From: Paraplanobispora siamensis
GTDB lineage: Bacteria; Actinomycetota; Actinomycetes; Streptosporangiales; Streptosporangiaceae
Length of the DNA: 64,000 bases
Reading direction: 5' to 3'
NCBI RefSeq assembly: GCF_016863175.1
Contig: NZ_BOOJ01000027.1
Span: forward strand, 186,001 to 250,000
The notes beneath the pieces were generated by a model that was not told the origin of the DNA, searched no databases, and was given only the letters and a program-made list of their open reading frames with translations. Positions 54,542 to 64,000 of the stretch are shown piece after piece. Made by a program: the position numbers and the translations under genes. How positions within the stretch are numbered: position 1 is the stretch's first letter; each line of letters begins with the position of its first letter.

Positions 54542-56791
54542 TCAGGTCTGGCCGCCGAGTACGGCCCTGGCGGTCTCGTAGGCGCTCGCGACCAGGTCGC
54601 CGGAGATCTCCTCGGGGGTGCCGTCGGGCACCTTGGCGCCGAGCACCTCGGCGTCGAGCGCGTCCGGGTCGAGCGCGTCGGCGGCGGGCGTGTCGGGGAC
54701 GGGCTTGACCGGATCGTGGTACTGCCCCCGGTTGCGGCGCAGCCAGGAGGTGGCGTCCAGGGCCGACATCGGCTCGGCGAACCACCAGCCCTGGCCGAGG
54801 TCGCAGCCCATCTCGGCCAGGCGCGCGGCCACGTCGGCCGACTCGACGCCCTCGGCGACCGAGCGCAGGCCCAGCGAGCGGACCAGGTCGACGATGGAGC
54901 GCACGATGCGCTCGTCGTCGGGGGAGTCGCAGATCCTGCGCACGAACGAGGCGTCGATCTTCACCTCGGAGACCGGCAGGCGCTGCAGGCGGACCAGCGA
55001 CGAGTAGCCGGTGCCGAAGTCGTCCAGGGCCAGCGGCACGCCGAGCTGGGCCAGCGCCCGTACGGCGTCGGCGGTGTAGGCCTGGTCGGTCATCAGGATG
55101 CGCTCGGTGACCTCCAGCTGGATCGCCTTCGGGGGCAGCCTGTAGCGCGCCAGCCCGGCCTCCAGCCGCTCGGGGAGCGCGGAGTCGAGCAGGTCGCGGG
55201 CCGAGACGTTGACGGAGATCTGCTCGTGCACGCCGGTGTGCCACCAGTGCGCGGCCTGTTCCAGCGCCGCGTCGATGACGTACTCGGTGAGCTGGCGCAT
55301 CAGGTAGGACTGCTCGGCCAGCGGGATGAAGTCGGCCGGGCTGATCAGCCCGCGCACCGGGTGGCGCCAGCGCAGCAGCGCCTCCACGCCCCGGATCTCT
55401 CCCGCGGCCAGGTCGAGCTTCGGCTGGTAGTACAGCCTCAGCTCGGAGCGGTCGAGGGCCCGGCGCAGGTCGCCCAGGAGGCTGAGCCGCTCCGGGCTGT
55501 TGCGGTCCTTGTCGGCGAGGTAGAGCTCGACGCCGGTCTTGCCCTCCTTCGCGAGGTACATCGCCACGTCGGAGCGCTGCATCAGCAGCTCGAAGTCGGG
55601 CGCGTGGTCGGGGTAGAGCGCGATGCCGACCGAGGCGTCCAGATCGAAGGTCATGCCCTCCAGCCGGGCCGGCTCGGTGAGCGCCACCCGGAGCCGGGCG
55701 GCGACCTCCCTGGCGGCGGCGGCGTCCCTGACCGAGGGCAGCAGCACCGCGAACTCGTCACCGCCGAGCCGGGCGACCACGTCGCCCGGCCGCACGCTGT
55801 GGGTGAGCCGGTGCGCCACCATCTGCAGCAGCCGGTCCCCCACCGGGTGCCCGAGGGTGTCGTTGACCTCCTTGAAGCGGTCGAGGTCCAGCAGGAGCAG
55901 ACCGACCCGCGCGCCCTCGCGCGTCCTGGCCTCGGCGAGCGCCTCCTCCGTGCGCAGCACGAGCATCTTGCGGTTGGGCAGCCCGGTGAGCCCGTCGTGC
56001 ATCGCCTGGTGGTCGCGGCGCATCGACATGGTGGCGGTGAAGTACACGGCGGCGAGGGGGGCCAGGAACAGCGGGACCAGCGCCGGGGAGTGGTTCATGA
56101 CCACCACGACCAGCGGGGCCAGGCCGAGCAGCCCCGCGTAGACGAGGCTCTGGTGGCCGACCGTGGTCCGGAGCACCCGGTGGATCGAGCGCCGCTCGTG
56201 CAGCGCGACCGCCCCGGAGACCAGCAGCGCCCGGACCGCGAAGTAGGCGAGCCCGGCCACCCCGATCGCCAGCAGGTCCATCCCGCCCGGCCCCCAGGCG
56301 TCGGCCCGGGCGGGCGCCGCGCTGACGATCCGGGCCGGCCGGTGCCCGAACGCCCCGAGCACCAGGCCCGCGGCCGTGTAGGCCAGCGTCACCTGCGCGA
56401 CGTTGAACACGACCCGGTGCCAGGCCTTGCGGCCGGCGGCCCCGCTGACCACGATGCCGACCGTCTGCATCAGCAGGGCGATCGGCAGGCCGTAGTGCAG
56501 GAGCGCGGCGAAGGTGAACATCGTCGAGGGGTGGGTGCCGCCCACCGACGTCGACGAGCTGAGCACGACCGGCCGGAGCTCGCCGAGCACGACCAGGACG
56601 GCGAGCGTCCAGAACAGCGGCGAGTCCACCAGGCACGCCAGTTCCTCGGCGCTGGTCCACCACTGGGCGGCCGCGAAGGCGGCGAACCCCAGGACCGTGA
56701 CGGCCGTCAGGTAGGTCCACAGGGGAGAACCCGGGCGCGGTCCGATGTCGCGGGTATCGGTTGGGTCAGCCATGAGTAACAAAACCCCCAT
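54542..56791 (-). CDS. Membrane GGDEF-EAL cyclic-di-GMP enzyme
   Basis: 749 residues. About eight hydrophobic segments in the first ~290 residues, then a GGDEF domain (about 310-470; RLGGDEFAVLLPS intact) and an EAL domain (about 485-735; EALLRW, VNVSARDLL, DDFGTGYSSL, EGVES). No PAS. The slot between gatC and ligA is where Streptomyces carries a related gene (recalled as RmdB, SCO5495), which acts as a phosphodiesterase; orthology is inferred. ATG 56791 is chosen because CATAGT ends 6 nt upstream; ATG 56773 (MADPTD) is the alternative. Confidence 0.88.
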   Translation of the reverse strand: MGVLLLMADPTDTRDIGPRPGSPLWTYLTAVTVLGFAAFAAAQWWTSAEELACLVDSPLFWTLAVLVVLGELRPVVLSSSTSVGGTHPSTMFTFAALLHYGLPIALLMQTVGIVVSGAAGRKAWHRVVFNVAQVTLAYTAAGLVLGAFGHRPARIVSAAPARADAWGPGGMDLLAIGVAGLAYFAVRALLVSGAVALHERRSIHRVLRTTVGHQSLVYAGLLGLAPLVVVVMNHSPALVPLFLAPLAAVYFTATMSMRRDHQAMHDGLTGLPNRKMLVLRTEEALAEARTREGARVGLLLLDLDRFKEVNDTLGHPVGDRLLQMVAHRLTHSVRPGDVVARLGGDEFAVLLPSVRDAAAAREVAARLRVALTEPARLEGMTFDLDASVGIALYPDHAPDFELLMQRSDVAMYLAKEGKTGVELYLADKDRNSPERLSLLGDLRRALDRSELRLYYQPKLDLAAGEIRGVEALLRWRHPVRGLISPADFIPLAEQSYLMRQLTEYVIDAALEQAAHWWHTGVHEQISVNVSARDLLDSALPERLEAGLARYRLPPKAIQLEVTERILMTDQAYTADAVRALAQLGVPLALDDFGTGYSSLVRLQRLPVSEVKIDASFVRRICDSPDDERIVRSIVDLVRSLGLRSVAEGVESADVAARLAEMGCDLGQGWWFAEPMSALDATSWLRRNRGQYHDPVKPVPDTPAADALDPDALDAEVLGAKVPDGTPEEISGDLVASAYETARAVLGGQT

Positions 56792-57103
56792 TAGTTCACT
56801 ATGGGAGAGTACGGCCTACGGACCACTTCGCGAAACCGGTTGGGCACGTTCCGTCACTGTCCATCTTGTGACACACCTCTGAATCACCTGATAAGCGCGT
56901 GAATAAGAGACATCACAGTGCATGCCGTACGGGACCTCCATCCCGGCGCGTCGCACACTCCCCACCCGGCCGAACCAGCCGGGACATGCCCCTACCCACA
57001 CATATCGCGCACACCGGACTCCAACCCGTTGGACACCCCGGATCTCCCGGCCGGCGGTCTCCGTACGGCCCCGGCCGGGTGATCATGACGCGGGGCGGGC
57101 CGG
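56792..57103. other. Intergenic region between the GGDEF-EAL gene and ligA
   Basis: Carries the GGDEF-EAL promoter (CATAGT at 56798-56803, minus strand), an inverted repeat GTCAC-N10-GTGAC (56853-56872) that could be an operator, and near ligA a GC hairpin (CCCGGCCG...CGGCCGGG, about 57047-57081) likely to be the ligA terminator. No gene seen. Confidence 0.5.
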
Positions 57104-59389
<2,286 letters not shown>

Positions 59390-59403
59390 TCACGGAGGGG
59401 AGG

Positions 59404-59826
59404 TCAGCCGCCCTGGGTGTAGATCGTCTTCCAGGAGGTGCACCAGCCGGTCGGCCGGCTGGAGTTGCCGCGGCAGACCTTCGCCTTGATCTGCAGGGGG
59501 TGGGCCACGTTCTTGCGGAACGTCCCCGTGCCGGGGGTGCAGTTCCAGTAGCCCGCCGAGCTCCACTTGCCGTTGCCGGAGCTCTGCCAGCGCAGCAGCA
59601 CCCAGGAGCAGCCCTTGCCCCGGGTGTCGGACAGGCTGCCGCGGATCTGGAAGGCGCTCTGGGTGACGACGACCTTCCCCTTGGCGGTGGCGTGGCCGTC
59701 GGTGGAGTGGATCGGGCCCCACTTCCAGCCGGTGGCGGCCGCGTCGGCCGAGGCCGCCGTGGAACCGCCGACGGTGAGGGCCGCGGCGGCGGTCAGGCCG
59801 AGCAGGACGCGGAGGCCGGTACGCAT
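59404..59826 (-). CDS. Small secreted protein, unknown function
   Basis: Not recognised. 140 residues with a clear Sec signal peptide (MRTGLRVLLGLTAAAALTVGG... cleavage near ASADAAA), then a ~110-residue Trp- and Gly-rich, beta-type domain with four cysteines (GKGCSW, YWNCTPG, AKVCRG, GWCTSW) that could form two disulfides. Similar small secreted proteins are common in actinomycetes. TTGGAG precedes ATG 59826. No partner gene. Confidence 0.7.
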   Translation of the reverse strand: MRTGLRVLLGLTAAAALTVGGSTAASADAAATGWKWGPIHSTDGHATAKGKVVVTQSAFQIRGSLSDTRGKGCSWVLLRWQSSGNGKWSSAGYWNCTPGTGTFRKNVAHPLQIKAKVCRGNSSRPTGWCTSWKTIYTQGG

Positions 59827-59940
59827 GAAGAACTCCAAGAACATGTGGTGCGATTTCCTACATGTCCATGGATACGGGGACATACTTGCACGTCACTTGA
59901 AACTCCGTGGAACCACTGGCCACCGCGCGCCCCGGCGGCC

Positions 59941-60945
59941 TCACTCGCCCGGGTCCTCCCTGAGCACCAGCGCCGCCTTGCGGCAGGCGGTCAGCGCGGC
60001 CCTGGCATACGCGGGCGAGGCCCCGGCCAGCCCGCAGGCGGGGGTGAGCACGACCTGCGAGGCCAGGGTCGAGGCGGGAAAGCCCAGCCGGCGCCAGAGC
60101 TCGACGGCGGGCCCGGCGATCACGCCGACGTCCGGCAGCGGGGCGTCGACCCCGCGCACGACGCCGAGGAAGAACGCCATGCCCGCCTCGACGCACTCGC
60201 CGATCACGTCCTCGTCACGGCGGCGCAGCAGCGAGGCGTCCAGCGAGACCCCCTTGACCCCCGCCCTGCGGATCACCTCGAAGGGCACGCCCGGAGCGCA
60301 GCAGTGCACGATCGGGAAGCCGTCGCCGGGCAGCGCCGACCGGAGCCACTCGACGGCCACCGGGGCCTCCACGGCGGGCAGCCGCCCGAAGCCGGAGGCC
60401 GTCGGCACCGTGCCCGCCAGGACGGCGGGCAGGCCCGGCTCGTCGAGCTGGACCACGATCTCCGTGGCGCCCGGCACCCGCCTGCGCAGGTCGGCGACGT
60501 GCCCGGCGAGCCCCTCGGCGAAGGACTCCACCAGGTCCCGTACGGCTCCCGCGTCGGCCAGCGCCTTGTCGCCGTGGCGCAGCTCGACGGTCCCGGCCAG
60601 CGTCAGCGGCCCGCACACCTGCGTCTTGAACGGCCCCCGGTATCCCTGCGCGGCCTCCTCCAGCCCGTCGAGGTCGCGCACCAGGTGGTCGCGGGCGCGC
60701 TTGGCGTCCCGCCCCGGCCGGTCGGTGAACCGCCAGCCCGACGGCTGCACCTCCACCGGCAGCTCGACCAGGAGCGAGGCGGCCCTGCCCACCATGTCCG
60801 CGCCGACGCCGCGGCCGGGCAGCTCCGGCAGGTACGGCAGTGCGGGGAGCTCGCCGAAGACGACCCTGACCGCCTCGGCGTGGTCCTCCCCCGGATGCGA
60901 CCCGACACCGGTGGCGGTCGCCTCACCCCACGGGAACGTATTCAC
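59941..60945 (-). CDS. MetE-like (cobalamin-independent methionine synthase-type) protein
   Basis: 334-residue single-domain protein of the UROD/MetE superfamily. It resembles only the C-terminal catalytic half of MetE: zinc ligands are visible in IVHCCAPGVPF and TPACGLAG, plus an acidic motif VVQLDEPGLPAVLAG. The N-terminal MetE half that binds folate polyglutamate is absent, so the methyl donor may differ, as in MesD/core-MetE enzymes. GTG 60945 is chosen because TAAGCT ends 7 nt upstream. Commonly located between ligA and mnmA in actinomycetes. Confidence 0.85.
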   Translation of the reverse strand: MNTFPWGEATATGVGSHPGEDHAEAVRVVFGELPALPYLPELPGRGVGADMVGRAASLLVELPVEVQPSGWRFTDRPGRDAKRARDHLVRDLDGLEEAAQGYRGPFKTQVCGPLTLAGTVELRHGDKALADAGAVRDLVESFAEGLAGHVADLRRRVPGATEIVVQLDEPGLPAVLAGTVPTASGFGRLPAVEAPVAVEWLRSALPGDGFPIVHCCAPGVPFEVIRRAGVKGVSLDASLLRRRDEDVIGECVEAGMAFFLGVVRGVDAPLPDVGVIAGPAVELWRRLGFPASTLASQVVLTPACGLAGASPAYARAALTACRKAALVLREDPGE

Positions 60946-60952
60946 AACGGCC

Positions 60953-60958
60953 AGCTTA
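60953..60958 (-). promoter_or_regulatory. Leaderless-type -10 hexamer (TAAGCT)
   Basis: On the minus strand, 7 nt before GTG 60945 of the MetE-like gene. Confidence 0.5.
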
Positions 60959-61054
60959 GAGCCCGTCGATCACGGCCTCGCGCCGCGTACCGGCCCGCCG
61001 CCGGGAACCGCCCGGCGATCCGGTGGGCACTCGGATCGGGACACCCCCGCGACT

Positions 61055-61060
61055 TAGGGT
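61055..61060 (+). promoter_or_regulatory. Leaderless-type -10 hexamer (TAGGGT)
   Basis: 6 nt before ATG 61067; the intervening GAGGGG looks like a ribosome binding site but is too close to the start to act as one. Confidence 0.5.
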
Positions 61061-61066
61061 GAGGGG

Positions 61067-61708
61067 ATGAGACTCACGAAGTTCGAGCACGCCTGCGTCC
61101 GCCTGGAGAAGGACGGTTCGGTCCTCGTCATCGACCCGGGAGGCTTCAGCGACGAGGCGGCCCTCGATGGCGTCCGGGCGGTGCTCATCACCCATGAGCA
61201 CTTCGACCACGCGGACGCCGACCGGCTGCGCCGGGCCGCCGGGGCGAACCCGTCGCTGGAGATCTGGACCTGCGAGGCGGTGGCCGCCAAGCTGACCGAC
61301 GTCCCGGCGAAGGTCCAGGTGGTACGGCAGGGCGACGCCTTCGACACGGCGGGCTTCGGGGTGAAGGTCATCGGTGAGTGGCACGCCCCGACCTACCCCG
61401 ATCTGCCGATCGTGCAGAACGTCGGTTTCCTCGTCGAGGAGGAGGTCTTCTACCCGGGTGACGCGTTCACCCCGCCGGGCGTCGAGGTGCCCACGCTGCT
61501 GGTGCCGACCAACGCGCCGTGGCTGAAGCTTCCGGAGACGATCGCCTATCTGCGCGAGGTCCGGCCGGGCCGGGCCTTCTCCACCCACGACGGCCTGCTC
61601 AACGAGATCGGCCTGGGCCTGGTCGACGGCTGGCTGGAGAAGGAGGCCGAGACGCAGAAGGCCGAGTTCCGCCGTCTGACGCCCGGCGAGTCCGTCGACC
61701 TCTCCTGA
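61067..61708 (+). CDS. MBL-fold metallo-hydrolase
   Basis: 213-residue metallo-beta-lactamase-fold hydrolase of the UlaG-like/Zn-dependent type. The metal motif HxHxDH is complete in LITHEHFDHAD, and later ligands are in FYPGDAF and FSTHDGLLNE. N-terminal MRLTKFEHACVRLE and DPGGFSDE are typical. The substrate is unknown. It converges with mnmA; the 36-bp gap holds only a weak hairpin. Confidence 0.9.
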   Translation: MRLTKFEHACVRLEKDGSVLVIDPGGFSDEAALDGVRAVLITHEHFDHADADRLRRAAGANPSLEIWTCEAVAAKLTDVPAKVQVVRQGDAFDTAGFGVKVIGEWHAPTYPDLPIVQNVGFLVEEEVFYPGDAFTPPGVEVPTLLVPTNAPWLKLPETIAYLREVRPGRAFSTHDGLLNEIGLGLVDGWLEKEAETQKAEFRRLTPGESVDLS

Positions 61709-61744
61709 CCCGTCCCGTGCGTCGCCGGACGCGGGGAGGCGCGG

Positions 61745-62815
61745 TCAGGCCGCGGAGGCGATGGTGGCGGAGCCGATCACGGTGTCGCCGAGATAGAGCA
61801 CCGCGGCCTGGCCCGCCGCCACGCCGGTGGCCGGGCCGTCGAGCGTGATGTGCAGGTCGTCGCCGGACATCTGGGCGCGGCAGCCGTACACCTCGCCGTG
61901 CGCGCGGAGCTGGACCGTGCAGGCCAGGGGCTCGCGCGGGGCGTCCACCGGGCCGTTCCAGACGGGCCGCCGCGCCACGATGGCCGTGACCTCCAGGGAC
62001 GAGCGCGGGCCGACCGTGACCGTGTTGGAGACCGGCTCGATGGACAGCACGTAGCGCGGCCGGCCGTCGGGGGCCGGGCGGTCGATGCGCAGGCCTTTGC
62101 GCTGGCCGACGGTGAAGCCGTACGCGCCCTCGTGGCTGCCGACGACCTCGCCGGACTCGTCGACGATCGGGCCCTCGGCCGTGCCGAGGCGCTCGGCCAG
62201 GAAGCCGCGGGTGTCGCCGTCGGCGATGAAGCAGATGTCGTGGCTGTCGGGCTTGTCGGCCACCATGAGCCCGCGCCGCGCCGCCTCCTGGCGGACCTCG
62301 GCCTTGGTCGAGTCGCCGAGCGGGAAGATCGCGTGCCCGAGCTGCTCGCGGGTGAGCACGCCGAGCACGTAGGACTGGTCCTTGGCCGCGTCCGGGCTGC
62401 GGTGCAGCACGCCGTCGACGATCCGGGCGTGGTGGCCGGTGGCCACGGCGTCGAAGCCGAGCGCGAGCGCCCGGTCGAGCACCGCCTCGAACTTGATCTT
62501 CTCGTTGCAGCGCAGGCAGGGGTTGGGGGTGCGCCCCGCAGCGTACTCGCTGACGAAGTCCTCGACCACGTCGCGGTGGAAGCGTTCGGCCATGTCCCAG
62601 ACGTAGAACGGGATGCCGATCACGTCGGCGGCCCGGCGGGCGTCCCTGGAGTCCTCGATCGTGCAGCACCCGCGGGCGCCGGTCCGATAGGACTGCGGGT
62701 TGGCGGACAGCGCCAGGTGCACGCCCGTGACGTCATGGCCCGCCTCGGCGATGCGGGCGGCGGCCACGGCGGAATCGACGCCCCCGGACATGGCGGCAAG
62801 CACACGAAGACTCAT
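61745..62815 (-). CDS. mnmA: tRNA-specific 2-thiouridylase
   Basis: 356-residue enzyme that thiolates U34 of tRNA Lys/Glu/Gln. PP-loop ATP motif [10 protein letters not shown] near residue 10, catalytic cysteines in [12 protein letters not shown] and in [11 protein letters not shown], and the C-terminal [12 protein letters not shown] followed by a beta-barrel. Start ATG 62815 ([12 protein letters not shown]); longer in-frame extensions are not conserved. A GAAGGG sequence is upstream. Confidence 0.95.
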   Translation of the reverse strand: MSLRVLAAMSGGVDSAVAAARIAEAGHDVTGVHLALSANPQSYRTGARGCCTIEDSRDARRAADVIGIPFYVWDMAERFHRDVVEDFVSEYAAGRTPNPCLRCNEKIKFEAVLDRALALGFDAVATGHHARIVDGVLHRSPDAAKDQSYVLGVLTREQLGHAIFPLGDSTKAEVRQEAARRGLMVADKPDSHDICFIADGDTRGFLAERLGTAEGPIVDESGEVVGSHEGAYGFTVGQRKGLRIDRPAPDGRPRYVLSIEPVSNTVTVGPRSSLEVTAIVARRPVWNGPVDAPREPLACTVQLRAHGEVYGCRAQMSGDDLHITLDGPATGVAAGQAAVLYLGDTVIGSATIASAA

Positions 62816-62907
62816 AACCCTTCGAGGGTACCCGCGCCGGGGGACATGCCGCCGTGCCGCACCCACCGGTTGGCAGTGGTCTCGCCGTACTGGGAGAATC
62901 CGGAACC

Positions 62908-63954
62908 ATGCGACTGTTCGGGCGCAAGAACGAGTCCGGCGCGGAGCCCGCCGACGGCATCGGCGAGTTCTGGGCGTGGTGGGCCGAGGCCAGGCCGGAG
63001 CTGGACGCGATGGTCGCCGCGGGAGAGGCCGAACGGCTGGCCGAGTGGATCGGTCCCGCGGTCCAGGTCGTCCACCCCTCCCTGGTCTGGGAGATCACCC
63101 CGGGGCTCGGTTCCGACCAGGCCCTGATCGTCACCGCCGCCGGCGATCCCGAGCTGCGCCCCACCGCGCACCGCTGGGCCGCCGCCGCGCCGCCCGCCGA
63201 CGCGCTGTGGGAGTTCCACCCGTCCCGGCGGGCCAACCCGCACGCCATGGACCTCACCCTCGACGTCGGCGGCTACGAGTTCGCGCTGGACAAGCTCGTC
63301 CTGGGCCTGCGGGCCCCGCTCGGCAACCCCCGCGTCGACGTGGTCGCCTACCATCCGATCTTCAGCATCCTCGACGAGGAGACCCGGACCGAGGCCGCGC
63401 TGCTGGCCCTCGACTGGCTGCTCGGTGAGGACGACGTGGCCCGCTGGGTCGGCGACATCTCCGCCGTCCAGTTCGAACCGATCGACGCCGTGCCCGCCGT
63501 CCACCTGCCCAGCGTGGTCGCCGACCTCGCCTCCGGCTTCCAGGAGGAGCAGTGGGCGCTGCTGGAGGGCGAGACCGCCTCCGGCGCCCGCCTGATCGCC
63601 ACCGCGCGCTATCCGCTCCGCCCGGTCGACTATCCGCTGTTCGACCAGCACATCGCGATCACCCTGCCCTATCGGCACCGCGACGCCGACGGCCTGCCCG
63701 CCGGGCCGTCCCTGGAGGCGCTGCGCGACTTCGAGGAGCGCCTGGCGGGCCGGATCAGCAGGCTGAACGGCACCGCCGTGCTGGCCGCCCACATGAGCGC
63801 CGAGGGCCAGCGGGTGCTGCACGTCTACGCCGACCCGGTGGGCGACGCGGCCGTCCACGCCAAGGAGCTGATCATCACCTGGGAGGAGGGCCGGCCCCGC
63901 GTCGACGTCGTCGGCGACCCGGGCTGGACCGCCGTCGCCCCCTTCCTCAACTGA
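62908..63954 (+). CDS. Hypothetical protein, possibly DUF695-like
   Basis: 348-residue soluble protein with no signal or TM segment. The N-terminal half ([20 protein letters not shown]... [20 protein letters not shown]... LWEFHPSR) has the alternating Trp pattern of DUF695-like proteins. The C-terminal half (about 195-348) contains [29 protein letters not shown] and a strand-rich end. No catalytic motif recognised. ATG 62908 follows a GAGAAT hexamer by 8 nt. It is divergent from mnmA and ends near the window edge. Confidence 0.65.
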   Translation: MRLFGRKNESGAEPADGIGEFWAWWAEARPELDAMVAAGEAERLAEWIGPAVQVVHPSLVWEITPGLGSDQALIVTAAGDPELRPTAHRWAAAAPPADALWEFHPSRRANPHAMDLTLDVGGYEFALDKLVLGLRAPLGNPRVDVVAYHPIFSILDEETRTEAALLALDWLLGEDDVARWVGDISAVQFEPIDAVPAVHLPSVVADLASGFQEEQWALLEGETASGARLIATARYPLRPVDYPLFDQHIAITLPYRHRDADGLPAGPSLEALRDFEERLAGRISRLNGTAVLAAHMSAEGQRVLHVYADPVGDAAVHAKELIITWEEGRPRVDVVGDPGWTAVAPFLN

Positions 63955-64000
63955 CCCCGCCGGGCCGGGGACCGGCTCGGAGGCCAGGTCAGAGGCCAGG

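Overview
This is a 64-kb chromosomal segment of a high-GC actinomycete. The gene neighbourhood (gltX, cimA, ilvE, leuB, serA, ilvC-ilvN-ilvB, a GGDEF-EAL gene, gatC-gatA-gatB, a second GGDEF-EAL gene, ligA, a MetE-like gene, mnmA) is the conserved core block known from Streptomyces. The protein flavour (MhuD-like monooxygenase, DUF1707-FHA protein, PadR-ABC operon) suggests Streptosporangiales or a relative; that placement is inference. No tRNA, rRNA, CRISPR array, prophage or recognisable IS was seen.

Layout. 1-7.4 kb: 5' part of gltX coupled to a fumarylacetoacetate-hydrolase-family gene, a small membrane protein, a heme-degrading-type monooxygenase, an HD hydrolase divergent from a DJ-1/AraC regulator plus an isochorismatase-type hydrolase, and a secreted heparinase II/III-like protein. 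7.4-15 kb: cimA, an O-methyltransferase, a decayed Uma2 gene, ilvE, leuB, serA. 15-24.8 kb: SseB-like protein, methyltransferase, PadR-ABC-FtsX operon, DUF1707-FHA protein, MFS_2 transporter, PBP4-type peptidase. 24.9-29 kb: a secreted CAP protein and a secreted subtilisin fused to two CAP domains. 29-35.4 kb: ilvBNC and a membrane PAS-GGDEF-EAL protein. 35.6-41.7 kb: hydroxyacid dehydrogenase, PQQ-type sugar dehydrogenase lipoprotein, a LysE exporter between two 402-bp inverted repeats, VanW protein. 41.8-47.5 kb: CitB-type two-component system divergent from tctCBA. 47.6-49.1 kb: MOSC protein and a frameshifted lipoprotein gene. 49.3-54.4 kb: gatCAB, split by an AAA ATPase/Toprim-like gene pair. 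54.5-64 kb: GGDEF-EAL protein, ligA, secreted protein, MetE-like enzyme, MBL hydrolase, mnmA, hypothetical protein.

How it works together. The branched-chain amino acid genes carry three separate leader-peptide attenuators. They lie upstream of cimA (control codons Leu-Leu-Ile-Ile), leuB (Val-Leu-Val-Leu-Ile) and ilvB (Ile, Val-Val-Leu). All three share one design: the leader stop codon lies in the loop of a strong GC stem, and in cimA and ilvB a U-tailed terminator follows. Many other genes have a -10 hexamer only 6-8 nt before the start codon, which points to widespread leaderless transcription.

The most unusual elements are the ATPase/Toprim-like pair (an AbiL/RloAB-like candidate defence module) inside the gatCAB operon, the 402-bp inverted repeat around the LysE gene, and the protease-CAP-CAP fusion next to a closely related CAP gene.
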